A stretch of DNA of 64,000 bases. It comes from Hyphomicrobiales bacterium (lineage in GTDB: Bacteria; Pseudomonadota; Alphaproteobacteria; Rhizobiales; Beijerinckiaceae). Location: positions 153,796 to 217,795 of the forward strand of contig UCLR01000017.1 of assembly GCA_900473415.1 (NCBI GenBank). Direction: 5' to 3'. The notes beneath the pieces are model-generated. The model was given only the letters and a program-made list of their open reading frames with translations, had not been told where the DNA came from and did no database searches. Position 1 is the first letter of the stretch; each line of letters starts with the position of its first letter. Shown piece after piece: positions 29,591 to 38,821 of this stretch. Both the position numbers and the translations under genes were made by a program.

Positions 29591-30082
29591 ATGGATCGCA
29601 AAGTCGGAGTGGTGGACCGGGAGGTGCTCGTCGCTGGCGACGGCCTGAGCTTCCTGCGCGGGATCATCGAGGGCACGCATCCGGCCCCGCCCTTCGCAGA
29701 AGCGATGGATTTCGATCTGGTCGAGGCCGATGAGGGGCGCGTCGTCTTCACCGGCATTCCCTCGGCCCGCTTCTTCAATCCGCTCGGCACGGTCCATGGC
29801 GGCTGGACCGCGACGATCCTCGACTCGGCCATGGCCTGCGCCGCCCATTCCACGCTGAAGCCGGGCGAGGGCTACACCACGCTGGAGATGAAGCTGAACT
29901 ATGTCCGCCCGGTCATGCCGGAGAGCGGCAAGCTGCGCTGCGAGGGGCGGCTGATCCATCGCGGCGGCTCGATCATCACCTCCGAGGGCAAGCTCGTCGA
30001 CGGGCGCGGCAAGCTGCTCGCGCACGGCACCGAAACCTGCATGGTCTTTCCGGCGAAGGTGAAGGCGGCTAGCGCCGGCTGA
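29591..30082 (+). CDS. PaaI-family acyl-CoA thioesterase (hotdog fold)
   Basis: The 163-aa hotdog protein has the PaaI/YbgC-type active-site segment FFNPLGTVHGGWTATILDSA, where the HGG motif and following Asp lie at the dimer interface. LEMKLNYVRPVMPESGKLRC is the central strand pair. These enzymes hydrolyse aryl- or acyl-CoA esters in the cytosol; the substrate is unknown. The last 14 bases overlap the 3-prime end of the convergent DMT transporter gene. Start ATG follows GGAGCGACGC. Confidence 0.9.
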   Translation: MDRKVGVVDREVLVAGDGLSFLRGIIEGTHPAPPFAEAMDFDLVEADEGRVVFTGIPSARFFNPLGTVHGGWTATILDSAMACAAHSTLKPGEGYTTLEMKLNYVRPVMPESGKLRCEGRLIHRGGSIITSEGKLVDGRGKLLAHGTETCMVFPAKVKAASAG

Positions 30083-30911
30083 CCGCGAAGGCGCCGGCCA
30101 CGATCAGCAGCGCACCGGCATAGGTCGTATAGAGCGGCACTTCGCCGAAGAAGAAAAAGCCAAGCAGGCTCGCCCAGACCAGCGCGGTATATTCGATCGC
30201 CGCCAGCCGCGCGGCGGCGGCCTTTGCATAGGCCGAGGTCAGGGTGAGGTGGCCGGCGACGCCGAGCACGCCGGCGAAGAGATAGGCGGCGAGGTCGGAA
30301 AGCCCCATCGGGACGAAGACGGAAGCCGCCGGAACCGCCAGGCACAGCGCCGGGCCGATATTCTGGAAGGCGACGATCACCGTCGGGTGTTCGCGCGTCG
30401 CGATGCTACGGAGCAGGATCAGGTTGAAGGCATAGCTCACCGCCGAGAACAGCGCCGCCGCAACGCCGAGGCTCGCACCGCTGACATGGCCCTGCAGCCG
30501 CGGCCAGACCATGACCAGCATGCCGGCGATGCCGAAGGCCAGCGCCTGCAGCACCTGCCGGTCGATCCGCTCCTTGAGCAGCAGGCCGCCGAGCAGGGCG
30601 ACGAAGACCGGGGCGAGGAACGACAGCGTCAGGGCTTCTGCCAGCGGCAGCACCGAGATCGAGTAGAAGAAGCTGCCCGCCGTCAGGACCACCAGCGGAA
30701 TGCGCGCGAGATTGCCGATCAGGCTCGCCCGTGTGGGCCGGCCCGGCCGCACGATGACCAGAACGATCAGGGCGCAGAGCCCGCCCATCAGGAAGCGCAT
30801 GAACAGCGCCAGCACGAAGGGGTGGTGATGCATCTGCCCCTTGATCACCGCGTCCATGCCGGTGAGCAGGGCTATGCCGAGCGCGGCGCGCAACGCGATG
30901 GACAGGCTCAT
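30069..30911 (-). CDS. DMT-family transporter (EamA domains)
   Basis: The 280-aa protein has ten membrane segments in two EamA halves. Characteristic spots are [35 protein letters not shown] at the end of the first half and the equivalent EYTALVWASLLGFFFFGEVP in the second. DMT proteins export metabolites or amino acids across the inner membrane; some in rhizobia act on S-adenosylmethionine or riboflavin. Substrate is not evident. The C-terminal coding end overlaps the thioesterase gene tail to tail. Confidence 0.9.
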   Translation of the reverse strand: MSLSIALRAALGIALLTGMDAVIKGQMHHHPFVLALFMRFLMGGLCALIVLVIVRPGRPTRASLIGNLARIPLVVLTAGSFFYSISVLPLAEALTLSFLAPVFVALLGGLLLKERIDRQVLQALAFGIAGMLVMVWPRLQGHVSGASLGVAAALFSAVSYAFNLILLRSIATREHPTVIVAFQNIGPALCLAVPAASVFVPMGLSDLAAYLFAGVLGVAGHLTLTSAYAKAAAARLAAIEYTALVWASLLGFFFFGEVPLYTTYAGALLIVAGAFAVSRR

Positions 30912-31037
30912 GACGTCAGGCCGAGCCCGCTAGCTAGCTGTCAGGGAGATGGGCCCGCCGACGATGCAGGGGCTAGGTCCCGTCTAGAGGGGATCGGGAG
31001 TCGTGCCTAGTGGATGGGCAGACAGCCCTCCATACCG

Positions 31038-31802
31038 TCATCGCAGGAGAGCGAGCGCGGCATCGACGGTGAGTTTCAACGCGGCGAGCGCCAGCAGCAC
31101 ATAGCACCAGAAGAACAGCGTCTTCTGGTCGAGCCGGTCATGCACGATCCGTCCGAGCCAGATGCCGAGCGGCACGGCCGGCGCCAGTGCGAGCGCGCCC
31201 CACAGCGCCTCCCGATGCTGCAGGCCGAGGCCGATATAAGGCGGCAGTTTCAGCCAGTTGCCGAGCGTGAAGATCGCGATGGTGGTGCCGACCAGAATGG
31301 TCTTGGGCAGGCCCCGTGCCAGCAGGTACATCGCGACCGGCGGCCCGCCGGCATGGGCGACGAAGGTGGTGAAGCCGGACGCGACCCCCGCCGCCAGTCC
31401 CAGCCCCGGCGAGACAGGACGTGCGCCCGGCGGGGCGATGCGGCCCTTGAGGAACCAGTGCGTGGTGAAGAGCAGGGTGACGATGCCGATGATCAGCGTG
31501 ACAAGGCGTGGATCGACCTCCACGAAGACGATGTAGCCGACGCCGATGCCGGTTACGAGGCCGGGCAGGATCCAGGTCAGGTCCGGCTTCGACCAGCTCT
31601 CGCGCCCGAAGCGCTGCAGCGCCATGATATCCATCAGCGAAACGAGCAGCGCCACCATGATCGCGGCGTTCTGCGGAGTGGTGACCATCGCCAGCAGCGG
31701 GATGCCGAGGATCGCCAGCCCCCCGCCGAAGGCGCTCTTGCCGATCGCGATCAGCAGCGTCGTCGCCCAGCCGACGAGATAGAAGGAAACGCTTTCCGTC
31801 AT
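31038..31802 (-). CDS. TauE/SafE-family permease (sulfite/sulfonate exporter type)
   Basis: The 254-aa membrane protein has seven to eight helices and the TauE/SafE signatures IGKSAFGGGLAILGIPLLAM in the first half and GFTTFVAHAGGPPVAMYLLA in the second. The family exports or imports sulfite, sulfoacetate or similar anions. The chosen ATG at 31800-31802 (MTESVSFYLVGWATTLL) is the first that leads straight into helix 1; the open frame to 31958 has no membrane character. No sulfur-metabolism genes adjoin. Confidence 0.88.
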   Translation of the reverse strand: MTESVSFYLVGWATTLLIAIGKSAFGGGLAILGIPLLAMVTTPQNAAIMVALLVSLMDIMALQRFGRESWSKPDLTWILPGLVTGIGVGYIVFVEVDPRLVTLIIGIVTLLFTTHWFLKGRIAPPGARPVSPGLGLAAGVASGFTTFVAHAGGPPVAMYLLARGLPKTILVGTTIAIFTLGNWLKLPPYIGLGLQHREALWGALALAPAVPLGIWLGRIVHDRLDQKTLFFWCYVLLALAALKLTVDAALALLR

Positions 31803-32052
31803 CGGCCGCCCCGCCATGCCCAACCGTCTTGAGCTTTCCGACAGACGGGCGAGTCGCAGAAGGGCCTGCGTCGCATCGGGGGCATGAGCGGCCGGCAACG
31901 CTTCCTTCACCCTCTCGTTTGACCCCTCGCTAAGGTTAATTCCGCGAATTCGCCACAAAACGCGCGGTTTCCCTATCGGCAGCGCTCCGATTCACCATTC
32001 CTTTGAGGGGGCCGCGCAGGCTCCCGGCCATCGATGTCGAGAGTCCTGCGTC

Positions 32053-32847
32053 ATGCGTCGAACGATCCTTTTCCCGCTGGCCGCCGCCGGCTGCCTGGCC
32101 TGCGCTCCCCCCGTCTTCGCGCAGGGCCACGGCTACGCTTCGCCGAATGATCCCATGGCCACTCAGGGCCGCCAGAATTATGGCGGCGGCTTCATCGAGC
32201 TGCTGATGACCGGTCGCGACCCGTCGCCTCGCGGCGGCGTGGTCTATAACCGCCCGGGCGGCTACGCCTATGGCCAGGGCGTGCGCGTTCCGGCCGGCCC
32301 CGAGGCCGACCCGTTCGAGGCCGCCCGCCAGCGGCAGTCGGGCCGGCGCATGGCCGCGCTGGGCGAGCCCGCCGAGCCGCGGCAGGGCGTCCAGCACATC
32401 GTCGATCCGCGCTTCCTCAAGCAGGAGGTCGCCTATGACGGCCCGCACAAGCCGGGCACGATCATCATCGACACGCCCCAGCGTTTCCTCTTTCTGGTCC
32501 AGCCGGGCGGCAAGGCCCTGCGTTACGGCATCGGCGTCGGCCGCCCGGGCTTCTCCTGGGCCGGCATGAAGTCGGTGACCCGCAAGGCGGAATGGCCGAG
32601 CTGGACCCCGCCGGCCGAGATGCTCAAGCGCCGGCCCGATCTGCCGCGCTTCATGGAAGGCGGCCCGGCCAATCCGCTGGGGGCTCGCGCGCTCTATCTC
32701 GGCTCCTCGCTCTACCGCATCCACGGCACCAACGAGCCGAACACGATCGGTCAGGCCGTCTCCTCCGGCTGCATCCGCATGACCAACGACGACGTTGTCG
32801 ATCTCTACGGCCGCGTGCGCGTCGGGGCGAAGGTGCTGGTGATCTGA
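32053..32847 (+). CDS. L,D-transpeptidase (YkuD domain), exported
   Basis: The 264-aa protein has a signal peptide (MRRTILFPLAAAGCLACAPP, then VFAQG). A proline/glycine-rich linker follows, then a YkuD domain: PGTIIIDTPQRFLFLV, and the catalytic motif HGTNEP then SSGCIRMTNDDVVDLY with Cys as nucleophile. These enzymes make 3-3 crosslinks in peptidoglycan or anchor proteins to it; in Hyphomicrobiales they are abundant and support polar growth. A close relative lies 3 kb downstream on the other strand. The cysteine in the signal region (AAGCLAC) is a possible lipobox. Confidence 0.92.
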   Translation: MRRTILFPLAAAGCLACAPPVFAQGHGYASPNDPMATQGRQNYGGGFIELLMTGRDPSPRGGVVYNRPGGYAYGQGVRVPAGPEADPFEAARQRQSGRRMAALGEPAEPRQGVQHIVDPRFLKQEVAYDGPHKPGTIIIDTPQRFLFLVQPGGKALRYGIGVGRPGFSWAGMKSVTRKAEWPSWTPPAEMLKRRPDLPRFMEGGPANPLGARALYLGSSLYRIHGTNEPNTIGQAVSSGCIRMTNDDVVDLYGRVRVGAKVLVI

Positions 32848-32875
32848 CGCTTGTAGATTTCGCTCAAAACCACTC

Positions 32876-32970
32876 CGTCATCCCGGGCTTGACCCGGGAT
32901 CCATCGTAAGGCTCCGAGCTCTAAGATGGATCCCGGATCGGCGCGGCTTCGCCGCTTGTCCGGGATGACG
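32876..32970. repeat. Intergenic palindromic repeat, copy 4
   Basis: It begins CGTCATCCCGGGCTTGACCC and ends CCGGGATGACG, with inner arms GGGATCCATCGTAA and TAAGATGGATCCC (one mismatch). The left end joins features of both subfamilies (CTTGACCC as in copies 1-2, GATCCATC as in copy 3). It lies between the convergent L,D-transpeptidase and mbfA genes. Confidence 0.85.
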
Positions 32971-32998
32971 GCGCGGTTCCAGGGAAAATCAGAATGCC

Positions 32999-33955
32999 TT
33001 AGGAACTGCCGATCAGCACGCCGACGCCCAGCACGAGCAGGCCGCCGATGATGATCTGCACGATCGCTGAGGCGAAGGGTGTCTCCATATAGCGCCAGCG
33101 CACCCAGGCGATCACGATGAGCTCGCAGGCGACGATGAAGCCGGCGATGGCGGTGGCGAGCCAGAAATCGGGGATGAGATAGGGCAGGGTGTGGCCAAGC
33201 CCGCCCACGGTCGTGGCGATGCCGCAGGCCGCGCCACGCACCCAGGGGTGCCCGCGGCCGGTCACCACGCCGTCATCCGACAGCGCCTCCGTCAGACCCA
33301 TGCTGATGCCGGCGCCGATCGAGGCCGCGAGGCCGACGACGAAGGCGTTCCAGGAATCATGGGTCGCGAAGGCGGCGGCGAAGATCGGCGCGAGCGTCGA
33401 GACCGAGCCGTCGATCAGCCCCGCCAGCGCGGGCTGGACGATCTGCAGCACGAAAAGCCGCTTGCGCGTCTCCTCTTCCTCACCGGCCGCGCCCGAGGTC
33501 TTCAGCTCCTCGCCGAGCCGCTCCGCCATGCTCTCATGGCCGCGTTCCGCCTCGGCGAGATCGCCGAGCAGCTTGCGTGTGCCGGTGTCGGTCGCGCGCG
33601 CGGCGGCACTCTCATAGAAGCGACTGGCCTCGAGCTCCATCAGGGCCGCATGCCTGCGCGCAGCGTCGAGCTGCAGATCCTCGTGCAGCCAGACCGGGTT
33701 GCGCCTCAGGAAGCCCTTCACGTCCTGCCGCGTGATATGCGGCAGCTCCTTGCCGAAGCGGCTTTCATAGAGGGTGAGCAGGCTGTGGCGATGGCCCCGC
33801 TCCTCGCCGGCCATCTCCTCGAACATCTGCGCCGAATGCGGGTAGTTCTGCCGCAGGCGCTGGGCGAAGGAGAGATAGATGCGCGCATCCTCCTCCTCGC
33901 TGGCGATGGCGAGAGCGAGGATTTCGGCTTCGCCGAGCTCGTCGAAGCGCTTCAT
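32999..33955 (-). CDS. mbfA: Membrane-bound ferritin / iron exporter MbfA
   Basis: The 318-aa protein fuses an N-terminal erythrin/ferritin-like four-helix domain ([66 protein letters not shown], i.e. the EE, ExxH pattern of a di-iron site) to a C-terminal VIT1/CCC1-type transporter ([20 protein letters not shown], and [18 protein letters not shown]). In Bradyrhizobium and Agrobacterium, MbfA exports iron and protects against iron and peroxide stress, and is repressed by Irr. A near-perfect palindrome of Irr-box type covers the ribosome site here. It is the best regulated-gene assignment in this region. Confidence 0.93.
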   Translation of the reverse strand: MKRFDELGEAEILALAIASEEEDARIYLSFAQRLRQNYPHSAQMFEEMAGEERGHRHSLLTLYESRFGKELPHITRQDVKGFLRRNPVWLHEDLQLDAARRHAALMELEASRFYESAAARATDTGTRKLLGDLAEAERGHESMAERLGEELKTSGAAGEEEETRKRLFVLQIVQPALAGLIDGSVSTLAPIFAAAFATHDSWNAFVVGLAASIGAGISMGLTEALSDDGVVTGRGHPWVRGAACGIATTVGGLGHTLPYLIPDFWLATAIAGFIVACELIVIAWVRWRYMETPFASAIVQIIIGGLLVLGVGVLIGSS

Positions 33956-33963
33956 GGAAACTC

Positions 33964-33990
33964 CATAGATTAGAATAATTCCAATCTATG
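33964..33990 (-). promoter_or_regulatory. Putative Irr box (iron control element) of mbfA
   Basis: A 27-bp palindrome has a single mismatched pair: CATAGATT, GAAT, ATTC and AATCTATG are symmetric. Its core TTAGAATAATTCCAA resembles the ICE motif bound by Irr in Rhizobiales (TTAGAA-N3-TTCTAA type). It starts 9 bases before the mbfA ATG and overlaps the GGAG ribosome site, so bound repressor would block both transcription and initiation. Confidence 0.8.
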
Positions 33991-34022
33991 TTGGTGCGCT
34001 GCGAAAAGAAAGCCCGGCATAG

Positions 34023-34051
34023 AAAAAAGGCCCGCCTCGATGAGGCGAGCC
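34023..34051 (-). terminator. Rho-independent terminator of the DUF2076 gene
   Basis: A 10-bp stem with one mismatch (GGCCCGCCTC with GAGGCGAGCC) and a three-base loop is followed on the minus strand by six T residues. It lies 24 bases after the DUF2076 stop and just upstream of mbfA, insulating it. Confidence 0.85.
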
Positions 34052-34074
34052 TGTCGGTCGGGAAGCGGAAGGGC

Positions 34075-34896
34075 TCAGGCCCAGCTGTCGCCGTCGTCGC
34101 CACCGTCGTCGAAGCTGTCGTCGTCCTCCTCGTAGCTGGCTCTGTCGTACCGGGCGTCGTTGTTGTCCGGCTCGGCCTTATCCTGCGCCGCCTGGTCGGA
34201 GGCGCCGCGGTCATAGGCTGCCTGATCGGACGCGCCCTGGTCATAGGACGCCTGCTGCGAGGAAGCGCCGCTGTCGCTCTGGCCGCTGGTATTGCCGGCA
34301 AGCGAACTCACGCCGCTGCTTGTCGCCCCATGGCCACCGAACGCGTTGGTCAGCATGTTGCCGAGCATCATGCCGCCGGCGACGCCGGCCGCCGTGGTCA
34401 GTGCGCTCGCCAGGAAACCACCGCCGCCGCCGCGCGGCTGGTTGCTCCAGGGGCCGGGCTGTGCCGTCTCCTGCATCGGCTGGGCTTGAGGCTGGGGCTG
34501 GCCGGGCCGGCCCTGCGGCTGCGTGTTCCAGGCGGAGGAGGCGGGGGAAGCGTCCTGCCGCGTCGGGACGGACGGCACGGAGCCGCGCGGCTGGCCGCCG
34601 CCGAATATGCCGGAGAGGAAGCCGCCGCTCTGAGGTTGCGGTTCCGGCGCTGCGCTGGCACGGGCTTGCGCCTCCTTCAGCTGCGCCTGCAGACCCTCGA
34701 CCTGCTGGTTCAGGTTGATGAGCGCCTGCTCCTGCACGTAGACGGCCTGCGCCATGGCGTAGGGCGCGTAAGGCTGTTCGCGCAGCCGCTCTGCGATGAA
34801 AGCTTCAGCCTCGGGGTCGCGGGGCTGGTTGGCCGCCTGACGAAGGCGGTCGAAAATCCCGGCGATCACGTCGCGTTCCTGCGGCGTCATCGTCAT
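34075..34896 (-). CDS. DUF2076 domain protein
   Basis: The 273-aa product matches DUF2076: an N-terminal helical region MTMTPQERDVIAGIFDRLRQ with YAMAQAVYVQEQALINLNQQ, then a coiled coil. A glycine/proline/glutamine-rich middle and a glycine-rich hydrophobic segment (GGGGGFLASALTTAAGVAGG) follow. The tail has repeated short units rich in SDQAAYDRGA, ending in an acidic stretch of Asp and Glu. Relatives are called periplasmic ligand-binding sensor proteins, but no function is established. No signal peptide is visible, so location is unclear. It has its own terminator. Confidence 0.85.
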   Translation of the reverse strand: MTMTPQERDVIAGIFDRLRQAANQPRDPEAEAFIAERLREQPYAPYAMAQAVYVQEQALINLNQQVEGLQAQLKEAQARASAAPEPQPQSGGFLSGIFGGGQPRGSVPSVPTRQDASPASSAWNTQPQGRPGQPQPQAQPMQETAQPGPWSNQPRGGGGGFLASALTTAAGVAGGMMLGNMLTNAFGGHGATSSGVSSLAGNTSGQSDSGASSQQASYDQGASDQAAYDRGASDQAAQDKAEPDNNDARYDRASYEEDDDSFDDGGDDGDSWA

Positions 34897-34987
34897 CTCC
34901 TTTGGTTCGGCGGCGCGGTTGCGCCGCCTCCAAGAGGTGGGATCGCCCTATGACGGTATCAAGGCGCCGGCATCGAACCCCAAACAG

Positions 34988-35026
34988 GCATCGGGCCGAA
35001 AGTGGATCTCACTTTCGGCCCGATGC
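34988..35026 (-). terminator. 17-bp perfect hairpin downstream of second L,D-transpeptidase
   Basis: GCATCGGGCCGAAAGTG and its exact complement flank a five-base loop (GATCT), starting 12 bases beyond the stop codon. The inner part CCGAAAGTG/CACTTTCGG resembles a palindrome common in rhizobial intergenic DNA. Only a weak T-run follows (CTGTTTGG). It probably ends the transcript or stabilises its 3-prime end. Confidence 0.6.
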
Positions 35027-35037
35027 GACGCAGATCG

Positions 35038-35796
35038 TCAGATGTCGTCCGGCGGCGCCGGGATCTCGTCGAATCCCTCCTCGCCGGGCTCGGGCTCGCT
35101 GAGCGTGCCACGGTTGAGCACGACCACCGTCGTGCCGCTCGGAACGCGGCTGTAGAGGTCGATGATGTCTTGGTTGAACATGCGGATGCAGCCGCTCGAC
35201 ACCGACTTGCCGATCGACCACGGCTCTGAGGTGCCATGGATACGATACATCGTGTCGCGGTCGCCCTGGTAGAGATAGAGCGCGCGGGCGCCGAGCGGGT
35301 TGTCCAGCCCGCCGGCCATGCCGCCGGCCCAGGGACGGTTGCGCGCCGGCTCGCGGGCGATCATCGCCGCGGTCGGCGTCCAGCTCGGCCACTGCGCCTT
35401 GCGCTTGACCGTCGCGCGGCCGCGCCAGGACATGCCCTGCTTGCCCACGCCGATGCCGTAGCGGATCGCCTTGCCGTCCTGCAGCACCAGATAGAGGAAG
35501 CGGTTGTCGGTATCGACCACGATCGTGCCGGGCCGCTCCGGCGTCGGATAGGCGACGATGCGGCGCAGGAACTGCGGATCGACTTCTGAGAGATCCGTCG
35601 CCGGCAGCGGATGCGCCTCGTCGGGACGCTCGCCATACATCGCCAGGTATTCGGCGCTGACATGCGGACCGTGATAGGCGACCTCGTAAGGCTGCTGTGC
35701 CTGGCTCACGCAGGCCGCGAGGAAGAGCGGCGACAGGAGGGCAAAGGTTCGGCGGGTCGGCCGTGAGAGGGAGGCGTCGGAGCGGGCGGGGGACAT
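35038..35796 (-). CDS. L,D-transpeptidase (YkuD domain), lipoprotein-like
   Basis: The 252-aa protein has an N-terminus with a lipobox-like end ([20 protein letters not shown]; the LAAC cysteine could be acylated). A YkuD domain follows, with [40 protein letters not shown], and the catalytic [20 protein letters not shown]. It should form 3-3 peptidoglycan crosslinks or attach outer-membrane proteins in the periplasm. The catalytic half is a close paralogue of the gene at 32053. An in-frame ATG 26 codons upstream is an alternative start, but only the chosen one leads directly into the export signal. Confidence 0.9.
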   Translation of the reverse strand: MSPARSDASLSRPTRRTFALLSPLFLAACVSQAQQPYEVAYHGPHVSAEYLAMYGERPDEAHPLPATDLSEVDPQFLRRIVAYPTPERPGTIVVDTDNRFLYLVLQDGKAIRYGIGVGKQGMSWRGRATVKRKAQWPSWTPTAAMIAREPARNRPWAGGMAGGLDNPLGARALYLYQGDRDTMYRIHGTSEPWSIGKSVSSGCIRMFNQDIIDLYSRVPSGTTVVVLNRGTLSEPEPGEEGFDEIPAPPDDI

Positions 35797-35918
35797 CGGA
35801 GGCTCTGTGGTGCGGAACGAGGGCGGCGCTGCGGCTGTATGCAACCGGGCGACCCCGTTCAAGGTTCCCGCCATGGCCAAGGGGTGAACGTCGTATGGCG
35901 AAAATGAGGCGGTGCGGC

Positions 35919-35940
35919 AATGTTGCCCATTGGCAACATT
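35919..35940. promoter_or_regulatory. AATGTTGCC-N4-GGCAACATT inverted repeat
   Basis: A perfect 9-bp dyad with a four-base spacer lies between the MATE gene and the L,D-transpeptidase gene, 123 bases upstream of the latter's start. It lacks a T-tract, so an operator is more likely than a terminator. The binding protein is unknown. Confidence 0.45.
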
Positions 35941-36026
35941 CTGGCCAATCGGGAGGCCTCGCGGCCGCCTGAAATGCGGTCTTTTCGCCAGATGGGCGCG
36001 GCGCTTGCTGCCTCGCCGAGACACTG

Positions 36027-37433
36027 TCAGGCGGCAGTGATTCGCAGGCCTCGGAGCAGCCCCAGCCGTTCTCGCGCCCACCAGCGCCGTAGCATCAGCA
36101 CCGCGACCACGGAGAGCCCGAGCGCGAGCCCGATCCAGATGCCGCGCCCGGCCAGCGGCGTCAGGAAGCCGAGCGCTGCCGAGAGCGGCAGCCCGACGCC
36201 CCAATAGCCCAGACCCGCCAGCAGCATCGGCCGGCGCGTATCCCCGAGCCCGCGCAGGATCGAGGAGCCGACGACCTGCGCGCCGTCCGCAAGCTGGAAG
36301 AGCGCCGCGTAGAACAGGAAGACGACGGCGAGCTCGGTCACGGCCCCGGCGCCGGGCCTGCTGGAATCGAGGAAGGGCGCGACGAACCAGTGGGGCACGA
36401 GGGCCATGGCGAGCGCCGCCAGCGCCATGAAGCCGAGCGCGAGCACGAGCGCCGTCGTGCCGGCGCGCGTGACGCCGGCCGGGTCGCCGGCGCCGAAGGC
36501 GTGGCCGACACGGACCGTCCCGGCCTGCCCGATGCCGAGCGGCACCATGAAGGTCAGGGAGGCGATCTGGATCGCGATGGCGTGGGCTGCGAGCGAGGTC
36601 GCGTCGATCAGCCCCATCATGAAGGCGGCGCCGTTGAAGATCACCACCTCGAAGGTGACGGTGATGCCAATCGGAAAACCGAGGCGCCAGAAGGCGCGGT
36701 AGCGCGGCCAGTCCGGCACCCAGAGCCGGCCGAGCAGATGGTAGCGCCGGAAACGCCGGTCGATGACGACGACGAGTGCGAGTCCCAGAAACATCAGCGC
36801 CGAGGAAAGCGCCGTCGCCAGCCCCGAGCCGGGTAGCCCGAGCGCCGGCATGCCGAGCCGCCCGAAGATCAGGCACCAGTTGGCGAACGCGTTGAAGGCC
36901 ACGGCGAACAGCACGATGATCAGCGCCCAGCCCGGTCGCTGTAGCGCTGCGACGAAGCCGCGCAGGCACAGATACAGGAAGAAGGGCAGAAGGCCCCATT
37001 GCATCGTGTGCAGATACGACGCCGCGGCCTTCGACAGTCCCGGGTCCTGCCCCAGCAAGCCGAGAATGGCCTCGGCCTGCCAGAGAATGATCCACATCGG
37101 CCCGACCATCGCAGCGGCTGCCCAGAAGCCCTGTCGGACGGTGCGGCGGACCTCGCGCACGGCATGCCGGTTCCGACCGAGCTCCATCGCGATCAGCGGC
37201 GAGACGGCGCTCATCACGCCGATCCCGAAGATCAGCGTGGCGTGGTAGAGATTGGCGCCCAGCGCGCCGGCTGCCAGCGCCTCCGGCCCGAGTTGGCCCA
37301 TCATGACGACGTCGGTCGCAGTCATCGCCGTCTGCGCGACATTGGTCAGCACCATCGGCCAGCTCAGCACGAGCATGGCCCGCGCTTCCGCGAGCCAGGG
37401 ATGCTGCGGCTGGATGGCATCGGCGTTCAACAT
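36027..37433 (-). CDS. MATE-family efflux transporter (NorM-like)
   Basis: The 468-aa protein has twelve membrane segments and MATE landmarks: [20 protein letters not shown] then [18 protein letters not shown] in the first half, and [20 protein letters not shown] in the second, with Asp residues in the N-lobe. MATE proteins export cationic drugs or metabolites using sodium or proton gradients. Start ATG at 37433 is the first of the frame. It is divergent from the M20 amidohydrolase at 37578 across 144 bases and belongs to no obvious operon. Confidence 0.92.
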   Translation of the reverse strand: MLNADAIQPQHPWLAEARAMLVLSWPMVLTNVAQTAMTATDVVMMGQLGPEALAAGALGANLYHATLIFGIGVMSAVSPLIAMELGRNRHAVREVRRTVRQGFWAAAAMVGPMWIILWQAEAILGLLGQDPGLSKAAASYLHTMQWGLLPFFLYLCLRGFVAALQRPGWALIIVLFAVAFNAFANWCLIFGRLGMPALGLPGSGLATALSSALMFLGLALVVVIDRRFRRYHLLGRLWVPDWPRYRAFWRLGFPIGITVTFEVVIFNGAAFMMGLIDATSLAAHAIAIQIASLTFMVPLGIGQAGTVRVGHAFGAGDPAGVTRAGTTALVLALGFMALAALAMALVPHWFVAPFLDSSRPGAGAVTELAVVFLFYAALFQLADGAQVVGSSILRGLGDTRRPMLLAGLGYWGVGLPLSAALGFLTPLAGRGIWIGLALGLSVVAVLMLRRWWARERLGLLRGLRITAA

Positions 37434-37577
37434 GGGGGGCCGCTTCTAGCGCCGATCCGCCCGGCAGGACAGTCTTCGCGACGCCTCCCGGCGCCGGAGC
37501 CGATGCGTCGGGCGCGGGTCGACAAGCGCCGCCATGGTCTGCATCTTGCCTGCCGGACGAGTGGAGGGCCTTGGCGT

Positions 37578-38807
37578 ATGAGCACCAATCTGAGGATCGA
37601 CGGGGGCAGGTTGACCTCGCGCCTGGCTGAGCTTGCGCAGATCGGCGCGACGCCTGAAGGCGGTTGCCGCCGCCTCGCCCTCACCGACGAGGACAGGCAG
37701 GGCCGCGACTGGCTGGTCGGCCAGATGCAGGCGCTCGGGCTCGACGTTAAAGTCGACAGCATCGGCAACATCGTCGGCGTCCTGAAGGGGCTTGAGGACG
37801 GGCCGGCCGTCATCATGGGCTCGCATATCGACACGGTCGGCACCGGTGGCCGCTTTGACGGCGCGCTCGGCGTGGTCGCCGGAGTCGAGGTCCTGGCGGC
37901 GCTCAAGGATGCGGGGCTGACGCCGAAGCGTGGCATGGCGGTCATCGCCTTCACCAACGAGGAGGGCGCGCGCTTCCATCCCGACATGTTCGGCTCCTAT
38001 GTCTGGGCCGGCGGCATGAGCGTCGACGCGGCGAAGCGCGAAGTCGACCATGAGGGCATCAGCGTCGGCGCGGAGCTGAAGCGCATTGGCTATGAGGGGC
38101 CGGAGCAGCCCGGCTTCCTCAAGGCGCACAGCTATCTGGAGCTCCACATCGAGCAGGGGCCGGTGCTGGAGAACGAGGGCGGAGGCCTCGGCGCCGTCAC
38201 CGGCATCCAGGGCATTTGCTGGCTCGAACTCACGCTGAAGGGCCGGCCGAGCCATGCCGGCACCACGCCGATGGCCTACCGCAAGGATCCCGGGCTTGCC
38301 GCTGCGCGCATCAACATCTTCGCCAACGAGCTGACCAAGACGATCCCGCACCAGCTCGCCAATTGCGGCGTCATCCGCGTCCAGCCGGGCAACGTCAATG
38401 TCGTGCCCGAGACCGTGCTGATGACGCTCGACCTGCGCAACCCGCACGACGCCTCGCTCGCCGAGGCGGAGGCGGCTGTGCGCGGCTTCTGCGCCGAACT
38501 CTCGGCGCGGGACGGCATCGAGATCGGCTTCCGCGACCTCGCGCGCTTCCCGGCGACGCCGTTCGCCGAGGAGTTGATCGCCGAGGTCGAGAACAGCGCT
38601 GCATCCTTCGGCCTGCCGATCCGCCGGATGATCTCCGGCGCCGGCCACGACGCGCAGATGATGGCGCGGCTTTGCCCGGTGGCGATGGTGTTCATCCCCT
38701 CCATCGGAGGGCTTTCGCACAATCCGGCCGAGTTCAGCACGGACGATGACATCGTGGCCGGTGCCAACATTCTGCTGAGCACGGCCTGGCGCGTCGCTAA
38801 CGCCTGA
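37578..38807 (+). CDS. M20-family Zn-dependent amidohydrolase (N-carbamoyl-L-amino acid hydrolase / allantoate amidohydrolase type)
   Basis: The 409-aa product shows the M20 metal ligands: [20 protein letters not shown] (His, Asp), FTNEEGARF (Glu) and [14 protein letters not shown] (His). The dimerisation-domain motif [11 protein letters not shown] and the C-terminal [12 protein letters not shown] follow. Such enzymes release carbamate and ammonia from N-carbamoyl-L-amino acids, allantoate or ureidoglycolate. Which applies cannot be told by eye. The ATG at 37578 follows GGAGGGCC. An amidase follows 14 bases later, so the pair is a unit; both feed a nitrogen-salvage theme continuing to 56 kb. 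Confidence 0.9.
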   Translation: MSTNLRIDGGRLTSRLAELAQIGATPEGGCRRLALTDEDRQGRDWLVGQMQALGLDVKVDSIGNIVGVLKGLEDGPAVIMGSHIDTVGTGGRFDGALGVVAGVEVLAALKDAGLTPKRGMAVIAFTNEEGARFHPDMFGSYVWAGGMSVDAAKREVDHEGISVGAELKRIGYEGPEQPGFLKAHSYLELHIEQGPVLENEGGGLGAVTGIQGICWLELTLKGRPSHAGTTPMAYRKDPGLAAARINIFANELTKTIPHQLANCGVIRVQPGNVNVVPETVLMTLDLRNPHDASLAEAEAAVRGFCAELSARDGIEIGFRDLARFPATPFAEELIAEVENSAASFGLPIRRMISGAGHDAQMMARLCPVAMVFIPSIGGLSHNPAEFSTDDDIVAGANILLSTAWRVANA

Positions 38808-38821
38808 GAGGGATGACGACT

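Noticed and set aside
31936-32724. 262-codon minus-strand frame opposite the first L,D-transpeptidase
   Set aside because: Composition is typical of an antisense shadow; the plus-strand gene has a signal peptide and catalytic motif.
35873-37095. N-terminal extension of the second L,D-transpeptidase to a 685-codon frame
   Set aside because: The extra 430 residues are Arg/Ala-rich noise opposite the MATE gene; the export signal starts at 35796.
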